26,221 bases of DNA from Cyanophora paradoxa (Eukaryota; Glaucocystophyceae; Cyanophorales; Cyanophoraceae): NCBI GenBank assembly GCA_004431415.1, contig QPMI01000067.1, positions 1 through 26,221 of the forward strand, in the 5' to 3' direction. A program made the position numbers and the translations under genes. Below are positions 17,329 through 26,221 of this stretch, piece by piece. The notes below the pieces were generated by a model that was not told where the DNA came from, did not search any database, and was given only the letters and a program-made list of their open reading frames with translations. The first letter of the stretch is position 1; each line of letters begins with the position of its first letter.

Positions 17329-20300
17329 ATGCCCCGAATTAGCAACAGACTCATTAGAGAGAAGAAATGGGAACTTATGGGATTACTGGGAACACTGTAT
17401 GCAGCCCATGAAATCACAGAGGCTGAATATGACCGGGAAATCGGATTTATTTCAAGGGGCAGACCCACTTTAGCAAAATTAACCAGAAAAGCCAATAACC
17501 TCTATGACAAAGTTGAGACTCTTGATGAACTCGATCGCCTGAGGCAAATAGAACCAGAGGCAGAAGATGGAACAGCCATGAATGAATTATATCGCTGGCT
17601 CACATACAGAGCCAGAAGGGAAGTTGTGGTAGATGTGATTGAATATTTAGATAGAATTGCAACCTCTCTACCAAAACGTTTAAGAGATAGTCTGGATCAA
17701 TTCAGGGCAATCAAAGTTCGCTTGTCGTTTATCTGCAAGTTCGTAAAAGTCAGCAATCCACAGGTTTGGATATCGAAATACATTTACAGCGATTATTTTG
17801 TATTAACCAAATCGAGAAATATTCGAACTGAGCTGAATAAAGCAGCCCAAATGTGTCAGGAACAGATGAATGTTGTTGATAGCTATCGATTGGAGAGAAT
17901 CGAAATGCTAAGAGTTGCTATTATGAGTTATGCCCCAACTGGTGGCTGCTATGTTAAAACACCAGAATCAATTGCAGCCAAGAGAGCCACAGTGAATATT
18001 CGAAATATTGATGATTCTTGCTTTGAAAATGCCATTTTGGCATGGATCCATAGGAAAGATGTAAATTCCCACAAGAGAAGTGAGCTTACACAATATCGCA
18101 AATGGAAATACTCACCAACCACATACAATCCTTTGGCTCTCAATTTCGACAATATCCCATTCCCTGTTCCTTGTGATGCTGAAATCATTGATAAATTCGA
18201 ATCTCAAAATGCAGGCATCAGCATAAACATATTTGGAATGGATGGAGATGTTATATATCCCCTACATCAATCCAGCAACCCAGGCAGAAAGCAAAAGATT
18301 AATCTAATGCTCATTCATGATGATGAAGGGAATGGTCACTATATTACTATCATGTCCCTTTCAAGACTTCTCAGAGTTGCCCTTGATAAAACCAAGGATC
18401 AAAAGTTACACTACTGTGATACATGCTTATCTCGATTCAGGTCTGAGGCTAAACTGACTGCTCATGTGGACTCAAACAGATGCATTGATTGGAGACTCTC
18501 AAAGGGAATCACCCCTAAGCCTGACACCACAATAGAGTTTGGACTGAAAAACCTCAGGAAAACTGTCTGGCTTCCTGTTGTGGTTTACTGCAAGATTGAA
18601 CATAGAAGCATCCCCATTGATGCATCGAAATCCAAGAGGGAAGTCTCAGCAGTCAACATTAGAATAGTCACTGGGGCAGATGTTCAGGAGTTTCGATTTG
18701 AGGGTCAGGATCCAATGGGAGGTCTGTTTGAATGCTTGGAGTCCAAAGCAAGAGAGCTAATCGATTTCCTGTTCACCAATATTCCCATGAATGAACTCAC
18801 AGATGAGCAAAAGGCTATTTACAGAGCTACCAAACACTGTTACCTTTGCAGTGAGAGGTTCACCAAGGAAAACTTCAAATGCAGGGATCATGATCACCAC
18901 ACAGGTAATTACATTGCACCTGCATGCAGAAACTGCAATCTCCATAGGAGAATCTCAAAGCAAACAAAAGTAGCAGTGGTTGTTGACCAAATGGATGACT
19001 GTGGGACATTCATTTTCAGAAAAATAGCAGGCATGGGTGATAAAAAGCGAATCGAAATCCTTTCGAAAAACTTTGATCAATACCTTTCATTGCAATGGGG
19101 TCTTTACAAGTTCATTGATGCAAGTAATTTTATGGACTTTGGGGCTGCTGATGTAGATGAGTTAATGAGCAAATTCCAGGCTTTCAGAAGGCTTTCACAC
19201 TCAGTATATGGATTGGACCCAGTTCATTATGTATCTGCACCTGGGTTATCTTGGGATGCTATGCTTAGGACCACCAAGGCAAAAATAGAGCTTATAAGTG
19301 ATGTAGAGCAATACGAATTTGTTGAGAGGGGAATCAGGGGTGGCTTTGCAACAATGCCTTGTAGGTATGCTGAGGCTGATGGTGAGAACTCCCATATAAT
19401 GCTGTTTGATGCTAACAACTTGTATGGCTACTGTTTGAGTCAGCCAATCCCAGTTGGTGATTTTAGATGGGAGACCGAATTCAACCCACAAGATAACAGA
19501 TCCAGTTTCCTGGAAGTTGATCTGGATTACCCAATTAGGCTATATCTAGACCACAGTGATTTCCCCCTAATTATTAACAAGAAAATAGTAGAATATGCAG
19601 AATTATCACAATATCAAAAGAGCCTATTAGATCTCTCAGGAGAAGAGCTTGATAAGACCCTAAGCTAACTGCAACCTTTGGTTCTGTGACCAACTATGTG
19701 ATTTCTGAGCCTCTTCTACAGTATCTGTTGGACAAAGGGGTGAAACTAAAGAAGGTTCACAGGGTCCTATCATTTACTGTGGCTCCTGTAATGAAACCCT
19801 ACATTGAGCTGAATACTGAGATGAGAAGGAAAGCAGTGAATAAATTCGAGGCTGATTTCTATAAACTCATGAATAACTCAATCTATGGGAAATGCATTGA
19901 ATCTTGCAGAGGTAGATCTGTGGTTAAGATTGCAAACAGTGAGAAACTGTTTATGAAATATGCAGCCTCCCCATTGGTGAAATCAACAAGTCCCATAAAC
20001 GAAAAAGCAGTTGCCTTTGAGTTTTACACAAAGCATGTGAAGCTAGATAAGCCAGTTGCTATTGGGGCTTATGTTCTGGATGCAGCCAAACTGCATAACT
20101 ACAAGTTCTTCTATGATACTGTAAGGTCCCAATGGACAAAAGCAAAGTTACTATTCCATGATACTGACTCCTTTTGTCTATATATCGAATCTAAGACCCT
20201 ACAAAAAGATATAGAGAATATATCCTATGCATTAGACCTTGGAGGTGATTCCAGAATGACCCCAGGTAAATACAAAAATGAAATGCCTGGCTCTGCTATA

Positions 20301-20573
20301 TTGGAGTATGTGGGTCTGAGAGCTAAAGTTTACAGTTTCAGAACTGCTGAGATTGAGAGAAGTAAGCTTTCTGGGACTTCCACTGAGGAACTCCAATTCA
20401 ATGATTTTAAGGAGTGTTTATTTGCAGGTATCAGCAAGACTGTGACTGCAAAGCAAAAGAGAAGGGCAGATCACACAATAATAGATACTGTGAGTAGAAG
20501 GGTTGCCCTAAACTGCTTTGATGCAAAGAGATACATCTTACCAGATGGCATTAATTCTGTTCCTTTTAATTAA
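17329..20573 (+). CDS. polB: Protein-primed family B DNA polymerase, Polinton type, one apparent frame break
   Basis: About 1081 codons. The N-terminal module (DDSCFENAILAWIH near 230, NIPFPVPCDAEIIDKFESQN, then GHYITIM) is the conserved leader of Polinton/adintovirus polymerases. A C2H2-like finger (CDTCLSRF...H...C) is near 362-385. An HNH/endonuclease VII-like zinc motif (CYLCSERF, CRDHDHHTGNYIAPACRNCN) is at about 504-537. Motif A DANNLYG is at about 694; NNSIYGK motif B (19871-19891) and HDTDS motif C (20158-20172) follow, so synthesis residues are present. The 3'-5' exonuclease motifs are degenerate and partly deleted. The frame breaks once at about 19660 (three C here, four in the first copy), producing a false stop at 19668. 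The start is the first ATG after a spacer to the divergent zinc-protein gene. The stop is three bases before the integrase ATG. Confidence 0.92.
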
Positions 20574-20576
20574 GAG

Positions 20577-21689
20577 ATGCCAGCAACTGGAAGAATAGTT
20601 AGGAGAACCACTGAGCAACTGCAAGGTAACCTACTGCCTATCACAGTTCCAAAGGAGGAAAAAGGGGATTCTCGAATTGTTAAAAAGTCTGAAATGAAAG
20701 AGCTTGTCCCAGTAGAGATTCCAGTTGCTATTGCAGTGAAAGAAACCAGCAAGATTGCCAAGAGATTCTATGATGTGAGAACTGGTTACAAAGGGCTTCA
20801 AGCTATGAGGGCTGAGTTACCTGATGAATCCTATAAGCAGTTGCAAGAGTTCTATAAAAAACAGGAAGTTGTTCAGATCAATGCACCTGCTATATCTAGA
20901 AAGAGAGATCCCATGGTTCCAATAAGGCAACCCCTTGATACCTATGTGATTGATTTGCTCTTTTTCCCAGCTTATAAGAAACAAAACAATGGCTATGATA
21001 CCTTTATGACTGCAATGGAATCCACACTAAGAACTGGGTATATCATACCTATAAGGGATAAATCAGCTCTCACTACATTAGCTGCATTTAAGCAGCTTGA
21101 AATGAGAGTGGCAAGACCCATAGTAAAGGTTCAATCAGATGCTGGGAGTGAATTCCAAAATCGAATATTCCAGGAGTATCTATCTAGTAAATACATAGAA
21201 CACCAAGTGAGTGGAACTGCTGACCATAGAAGCCAAGGTCGAATTGAAGCCTTTAACAAGCAGATTAAGAGACTGATCACAAACTACTGCATAGCCAATA
21301 ACACAGCTAGATTCTTTGATGTGTTGGGTGATATTGAGTTTAATTACAATAATACAGTTCACTCAGCTACTAAGATGAAGCCAGGTGAAACTACAGAGGA
21401 GCATTATAGGTATATAGTGGGATTAGAAGATGAGAGATTCAAGAAATCAATAGCTTATCTTGACACCATGCAGCCTGGCATGTTTGTTAGAGTGAAAGTT
21501 GAGAAGAACCCCTTTGCTAAACAGGGTAACAATTGGTCTAGGATGGTTTACACTGTTGATAGTAGAGAAGGCTTTAAGTTTAAGCTAAAGAGTCCCACTG
21601 GAGAGATCATAGATAACAGGTTTGCTTTCCATGAGTTGTTGCCTGTGAATGCAGTTGAGTATCTGGAAACCCTACAGTGGATGCCTTAG
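20577..21689 (+). CDS. Retroviral-type DDE integrase (rve)
   Basis: 370 residues. The RNase H-like core carries the catalytic triad Asp126 (TYVIDLLFF), Asp188 (VQSDAGSEF) and Glu224 (QGRIEAFNK), an exact D,D-35-E spacing. The C-terminal part (GMFVRVKVEKNPF, then WSRMVYTVDSREGFKFKL) looks like an SH3-like DNA-binding barrel as in retrotransposon integrases. No HHCC zinc N-terminus is evident. Such integrases insert Polintons, mavirus-like virophages and LTR elements, usually making a 5-6-bp target duplication. It starts three bases after the polymerase stop, so the two genes may share a transcript. Confidence 0.92.
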   Translation: MPATGRIVRRTTEQLQGNLLPITVPKEEKGDSRIVKKSEMKELVPVEIPVAIAVKETSKIAKRFYDVRTGYKGLQAMRAELPDESYKQLQEFYKKQEVVQINAPAISRKRDPMVPIRQPLDTYVIDLLFFPAYKKQNNGYDTFMTAMESTLRTGYIIPIRDKSALTTLAAFKQLEMRVARPIVKVQSDAGSEFQNRIFQEYLSSKYIEHQVSGTADHRSQGRIEAFNKQIKRLITNYCIANNTARFFDVLGDIEFNYNNTVHSATKMKPGETTEEHYRYIVGLEDERFKKSIAYLDTMQPGMFVRVKVEKNPFAKQGNNWSRMVYTVDSREGFKFKLKSPTGEIIDNRFAFHELLPVNAVEYLETLQWMP

Positions 21690-21961
21690 AGCAAGCTAAA
21701 GAGGAAGCTAGGGTTGATGCTGCTATAAGGAGAGAGGGCATAGAAGCTGCTAATGAAGTCCCAGATAAGCCTTTGATAGAAGCTAGAAAGGAGAAGGCTG
21801 GGAAAGTTAACAGGGAACTCAAAAAGCTCACTATAGCAGGCACACAGAAACTTTCAGAAGTGAATAGCCAGAGATGGTATAATGACTTTCAGACTACTAA
21901 GGAGTCATATACAGCCCCTAAACCTCAGAGAACACTAAGAGATAGGACCAAAACTAGCTAG
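21677..21961 (+). CDS. Charged helical tail, likely out-of-frame extension of the integrase
   Basis: 94 codons in the -1 frame relative to the integrase, overlapping its end by 13 nt. The only start is GTG at 21677 and there is no internal Met, so independent translation is doubtful. It is rich in Ala, Glu, Lys and Arg (LEQAKEEARVDAAIRREGIE) and ends basic (PQRTLRDRTKTS). The shift direction equals that of the homopolymer losses in other genes of this window, but both copies have the same bases here. It may be a real frameshift product, a shared error or the remnant of a separate gene. Confidence 0.5.
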   Translation: MDALEQAKEEARVDAAIRREGIEAANEVPDKPLIEARKEKAGKVNRELKKLTIAGTQKLSEVNSQRWYNDFQTTKESYTAPKPQRTLRDRTKTS

Positions 21962-22187
21962 TTTGCTAGGCAAAAACTCGTTTTTTCCAAATATATGTAT
22001 GACTGATATACATATATGCACATGATATACACATAGTCTTGTAGATCTTATCAAGCGCTTCACAGCGATATGCAGAACGTTGCGTTTTGATGATCTGGTG
22101 ATGAGATATAACAGTTTGAAGATGCAAAAGTCACTTGCCATAGTAGACTTGGTGAAACACTAGCCCAGGAGTCGACTTGGTGGTAAG

Positions 22188-22258
22188 CCGTTTTTGGCTC
22201 AGAGAATAGAGCGCTTGATTTCTGACTCAAACTACGCGGTTCAAATCCGCTCGGAACC
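22188..22258 (+). tRNA. tRNA-like sequence, possibly tRNA-Arg(UCU), second copy
   Basis: The D-arm GCTC/GAGC and T-arm GCGGTTCAAATCCGC are clear. The anticodon arm (TTGA, TTTCTGAC, TCAA) pairs over four bases with an 8-nt loop that includes TCT. The 3' CGGAACC has no good 5' acceptor partner. It is more convincing in this copy than at 2913-2983, yet still not a canonical tRNA. Confidence 0.4.
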
Positions 22259-23110
22259 TTTACTTCGTTCGCCGTGAAACTTGAAAAGTAAAAAAAAAAC
22301 GCGGTTTTTTCTAGATTAATGCTGTACCCGTCTAGAAAATCAATATTAACGTTTGCTACGATATCTCAACACCAACTTATCAAATCGATGCGCTTAAAAC
22401 GTCATAAAATCGAGCATTTCAAGGCGGTCACAGCGCTTATGAGCCATATCGGAATTTCACTAACTGTAACTCCAAATCGCGATGAAACCGATTTTGAATT
22501 TCGATTTTAAATTCGATTAAAATCCATTAAACGTGAGTTTTTAATATAGATCACTAGGAAGTTATCAAATCGATGCACTGACGGTCGAATATAATCCCAT
22601 ATATCATACATAACAATAACTTGCAATCACATATACGAATCTCAATGTGTATAGATCGCTATTACGATTAAAGCGAGTTTTGAAATTCAAAATTAATTCG
22701 ATTAAATTCGATTATAACTCAAAAATCGCGATTTATAACCATATACTTATCGTTTCGATCAACTTATGATATCGAATATTCAACTATATTATATTGCTTC
22801 GATAACTGTGATCCCATCTATGATCCCATCAATCTAACACTGCATTTAGTAAGCATCTGCCCTAGATTCCCCCTATTATATTATATTTATATTTAAGTGG
22901 ACTCAAGGTTGACTCATATTAATCGTAAAAGTAGTAAAAGTATATGGATTTTGTTACGAATTCAATGCAAGGGTTGACTAAGTGGGTTGAGTTGACTCAA
23001 ATTTCACAGGAAATAACAATGAATCAGAGTATAAATGCATTTTTTGAATCAACTACACCAACTAACACTGAGATTTTACCAATATATGAGGTCCTTACTG
23101 AATATGGTTT

Positions 23111-23203
23111 GTGTGACAGGTGTGACAGGTCTATCCCAAACTTTTCTATAGCATAAAAATGAACTCTCAAAAGTTTGGGATGGACCTGTCACACCTGTCA
23201 CAC
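23111..23203. repeat. GTGTGACAG hairpin, second copy
   Basis: 35-nt arms (left GTGTGACAGGTGTGACAGGT then CTATCCCAAACTTTT) with a single T/G mismatch, around a loop of about 23 nt. This is the longest clean hairpin of the family in the window. Confidence 0.9.
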
Positions 23204-23307
23204 TCGATTATTTCATTTGTTTATTCAAGTAGAATTACATAGATAAACTTCTTACTTATTGTTACTGAGTTTTTCATTATAAAAGAGATCCTTACTGAAT
23301 ATGGTTT

Positions 23308-23326
23308 GTGTGACAGGTGTGACAGG
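23308..23326 (+). repeat. GTGTGACAG half-site, second copy
   Basis: Leader CCTTACTGAATATGGTTT followed by two GTGTGACAG units, then divergent sequence (GATGCATTTTGTG). No facing arm is adjacent. Confidence 0.8.
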
Positions 23327-23402
23327 ATGCATTTTGTGAATCAACTACACCAACTAACACTGAAATTTTAACATTAAAAGAGATCCTTACTGAATATGGT
23401 TT

Positions 23403-23494
23403 GTGTGACAGGTGTGACAGGTCTATCCCAAACTTTTCTATAACATAAAAATGAACTATCAAAAGTTTGGATAGACCTGTCACACCTGTCACAC
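23403..23494. repeat. Second GTGTGACAG hairpin, second copy
   Basis: Same family. The right arm reads AAAAGTTTGGATAGACC, lacking one G of the GGG run that the first copy keeps. The leader CCTTACTGAATATGG is present, making the third direct copy of that leader within 300 bp. Confidence 0.85.
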
Positions 23495-23744
23495 CCAATT
23501 ATTTCAAAAATCCTAAGGGTCCCCCTTAGAATCATTAAAACATGATAAAACATATAAGTTTCATGTATAATTACGATTGAATTCAATAAGAGATCGATTT
23601 GTTTTATTTAACAAATGAATCTTTTATGGATCTTAATCGAGTTTAGCGATATATTTCCGATTAAATGAATTAAATTTAATTAAATTTAATCGAGAAAGTA
23701 CATGAATATAATATCGATTAAATCAATTAACTTTTAGACCAATC

Positions 23745-24027
23745 ACACATAGTAAAATGCGGAGTTTTAACCAGAGGCAAGATCTAATTGAGATTCAGTT
23801 ATATTATTCGGAAATATATACAGATTATCGATAGACTCAGTAAGACTAATCGGAAAATAAGAGAAATTTACGATAAAATATCGAAAAGAATACAAAATAA
23901 TCGAAATAAATGAATATTCGATAAGATATACACAGATTATCGATTGATTGAAATAGAATATACGAGATATATCAACAAAATCAATTAAGATAAGCCGAGG
24001 GTTAAAACTCCGCATTTTACTATGTGT
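23745..24027. mobile_element. 283-bp segment with perfect 28-bp terminal inverted repeats, second copy
   Basis: The inverted repeats are 23745-23772 and 24000-24027. An open frame starting within the right repeat (ATG at 24022) reads straight into the WD40 exon, showing that the element sits against or inside a coding exon. The left neighbour is viral AT-rich DNA. It is either the outer terminus of the viral element or a nested miniature element. Confidence 0.7.
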
Positions 24028-26118
24028 TACACGGAGTCAGCCTACGGAACGGATGTGAATATCTTTGCTATCAATCCATGCGGGGTCAATCAATCCTCGA
24101 CGACGCCAGCATACACATCAGTAAAGAAGTTGACAGGGCATGGCTGGGGAGTGACGAGGGCAGTGTTCGATCCTCTGGGACGATTCCTCATCACGGCCAG
24201 TGCAGACCACACTGTTCGACTCTGGTACATTTATATATATATGCTATGGAGTGATTATGAATATCAGAACTGCAGTAATTGACAGGGGGATATATACGAC
24301 AGGGGGACAAGCGACTGGCCCAACTGTGGTACAATCTTGACCTGTACATTCGCGATTGGACAGCCGGAACGAAACTTCACTCTTAACGCTGCTTCGAAGA
24401 CGATATTTTCCGGTGCGCGCGTGCGAAATAATTTGCATGATGGGTATATATACCTGTGGATATATATAATTAAACTTTTGGTATCAGAGCCTGTTCGCTC
24501 AATTGAATAGAACCCTCATTGCAATAGAGGACTCGCGATCAGTCTCCTCAATGGTCACCACTCGCATGCGGCCTTGTCATGCTCAACAAAACTGCGGGCC
24601 CCGATTCACAACAAAGCAACATGCGACTGATATGGATCGAAGACTTTCGCCTGAAAACGAAAGAATTTCGGCTGCAAGCAACTTGAGCGGACTCGATTTC
24701 TCTTTGTTTTCGGTATCTTCTGATGGACAAAGCGTCGGCGGGGCGGCTCGGGCCTATGTGTTTCTCTGGAGATCAGTGGAAAGTGAATGGCGTTTGGTTC
24801 AGAGCGTTTCATCACCATGCTTGATCATTCAGATGCACACTAGTACTTCACCCGATTACAGATCTAGAGAAGAGTTCGAATCTAGCATCGATATCGTGTC
24901 AGTTCGTGCTTTGGGGTTCCTTCAATCACCAGCTTCTCTAACGCCTACGATCTATATCTGTTCGGCTGGATATTCATCATTTCGCGGGACATGTCGAATA
25001 TTTCCTCGTCTACGTTTATGAACAAACTAGATAACTTGGCAAAGGCATCGATGATAATTTTTCCCCAGTAGCTGGATATTCTCTTCTCAAGGGACTCTCC
25101 TTGCACATTCTTCAAATGGAGCAGCTGATGCTGTCATCTTTCACTCGAAAACAGCATCTATCCTGCAGCGAGTACCTAAGCCGACAGACTACAGTTCAGC
25201 AATTCTTATAATTATGTGGCGTGCGCATTTTGGCCTGACGAAAGGAGCCTTTTAGTGTCTGGTATTCGCGTCAGTGGACTCGGGCACATTCATCGTCTCA
25301 GTCGAATTTCGATTCCGCTGGGTGAATCAATAGGAACTTACGAAGCTCCAGGCGATCTCGTGCAGATCACATCTGTGCTCGTGACCTTGGATGCCAGATA
25401 TGTTCTGGCGAGCGCAGGAGGATTGGTATATTGCTGTCCTCAGGTGGCAAACTCGATCGCGTATTTCGAAGTGAAGGGCAATCTCGCGTATAGCAATTTC
25501 GCCAATCTCAAGTTTTCTTATCGCCGAGATCCCTTCGCCTTCACCCAGCTATGCATATGGAACTCAAAGCCATCTTGAGATTTGGTGATCTGACGCCCTT
25601 CATTATTCTTGTGATATCGATGTGAATTGCATGGTCTGACGAATTGTATTTGGCGCTAGGTCTGTGGCTGGCAATCATGTTCCACATCGCGACACGTCTA
25701 TGTCGATTTCGAACAACACAAACAACGGCAGCGGTAAATCAGATCTGGATCCGATCGCCAACAGTACAATTATCAACAAGCCGCTAGATCTGAATTCCAC
25801 AAAGCCTCTGAACTCAACAAACTCCGCGCCGGTTTAGATGGCCAGGGCGCCGGCGGGCCTCTGAATTCCACACACTCCGGATCCAGCCTCCTTGATTCTC
25901 AAGCAAATTGCAGTCCACTATTTTGCGCGCGGGCTTCGTGGTACATTGACCTTGTGATTATCTTGGCCATCGTTTTCTTCATAGCAATACTGTCGCTGAT
26001 TATCTACATCAATCGAGCTAGAATATTTAGAAAGTTAGGCGGGCATTTTTCGAAAACAAGAGTACGAAAGCCTCGAGTAATATTAGGCAACTTAGTTTCT
26101 GCAGATAATACCGTATAG
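24028..26118 (+). CDS. WD40-repeat protein with C-terminal membrane helix, 5'-truncated, second copy
   Basis: Counterpart of 4732-6824 with the same exons and introns. Exon 1 is cleaner here and opens with YTESAYGTDVNIFAINP before the first WD40 unit. Exon 2 is more broken (about 24493, 24567, 24576, 24667, 24936 and 25194) but in frame at 25216-25435, where the first copy is not. Exon 3 keeps the frame from the linker through the membrane helix, apart from one lost base near 25829. Together the copies indicate one continuous gene of about 600 or more codons lacking its 5' end. Confidence 0.6.
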
Positions 26119-26221
26119 TTTATATGCAGTGCATTTACGTATACTCGCATTTGGCCATCCAATGTACCCGCTGAACGTTTTATAATTTGATTGATCACGA
26201 GCTGTGCGCCAGCGTATTTAC

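Larger units (their letters stand above)
22259..23744. other. AT-rich gene-poor right end of the viral element, second copy
   Basis: No gene seen over about 1.5 kb. It has repeated ATTCGATT-type words, a poly-A run at about 22289, and, from 23037 on, partial direct repeats of about 290-bp spacing that carry the hairpins listed separately. It may hold replication or transcription-termination signals of the element. Confidence 0.7.
19229..26221. repeat. Second copy of the ~7 kb long direct repeat
   Basis: Matches bases 1-6927. Its left half is the cleaner version (integrase intact). Its right part (about 24500-26221) becomes worse than the first copy, losing frames in the WD40 gene that are open at 5040-5738. 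The error pattern is thus worst at both outer ends of the window. The true right limit of the repeat lies beyond the window. Confidence 0.95.

Noticed and set aside
19686-20573. A second independent polymerase gene starting at an internal Met
   Set aside because: It is the motif B/C part of the same polymerase, and the first copy is in frame across the break at the corresponding place.
23037-23494. Possible CRISPR-like array in the right end because of repeated GTGTGACAG units
   Set aside because: Spacing is irregular, repeats are in both orientations forming hairpins, and the context is eukaryotic.

Overview
The window looks like a unicellular-type eukaryotic genome segment carrying an integrated or co-assembled double-stranded DNA virus/transposon of the Polinton, adintovirus and mavirus-like virophage group. 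The evidence is a set of AT-rich, tightly packed, intronless genes: protein-primed family B DNA polymerase, DD35E retroviral-type integrase, A32/FtsK-type packaging ATPase, and a Prim-Pol plus D5 superfamily 3 helicase. These abut genes interrupted by short GT-AG introns (about 53-78 nt) that look cellular. I cannot name the host.

Layout. Bases 1-6927 are a copy of 19229-26221, so the whole sequence has a repeat period of 19,228 bp. Either the molecule is circular, or the unit is tandemly repeated, or the assembly overlapped itself. Each period holds four parts. (a) Viral block, 10456-24027. It begins with a truncated capsid-like fragment, then the packaging ATPase, a probable virion protein and three small overlapping genes on the plus strand. 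A minus-strand group follows: an unknown 89-aa gene, primase-helicase, a small basic protein and a zinc protein. The plus strand then carries polymerase, integrase and an integrase tail. (b) An AT-rich, gene-poor right end (22259-24027; first copy 2984-4731) with a tRNA-like sequence, GTGTGACAG hairpins and a 282-bp segment bounded by perfect 28-bp inverted repeats. (c) A cellular-looking WD40-repeat gene with a C-terminal membrane helix, missing its 5' end exactly at that inverted-repeat boundary (4732-6824; second copy 24028-26118). (d) A very GC-rich stretch (about 7150-10453) with G and C homopolymer tracts and a spliced coiled-coil gene that runs abruptly into viral sequence at about 10453.

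The replication genes fit together as polymerase, primase-helicase and integrase for genome copying and insertion. The packaging ATPase and neighbouring proteins would serve virion assembly. Most of the morphogenesis module (major capsid, penton, protease) is absent, so the element looks truncated on its left side. Several real genes are split by single-base differences in homopolymers. Comparing the two copies shows that many of these are probably sequence errors that increase toward the two ends. A cluster of third-codon-position substitutions between the copies, however, looks like true variation.
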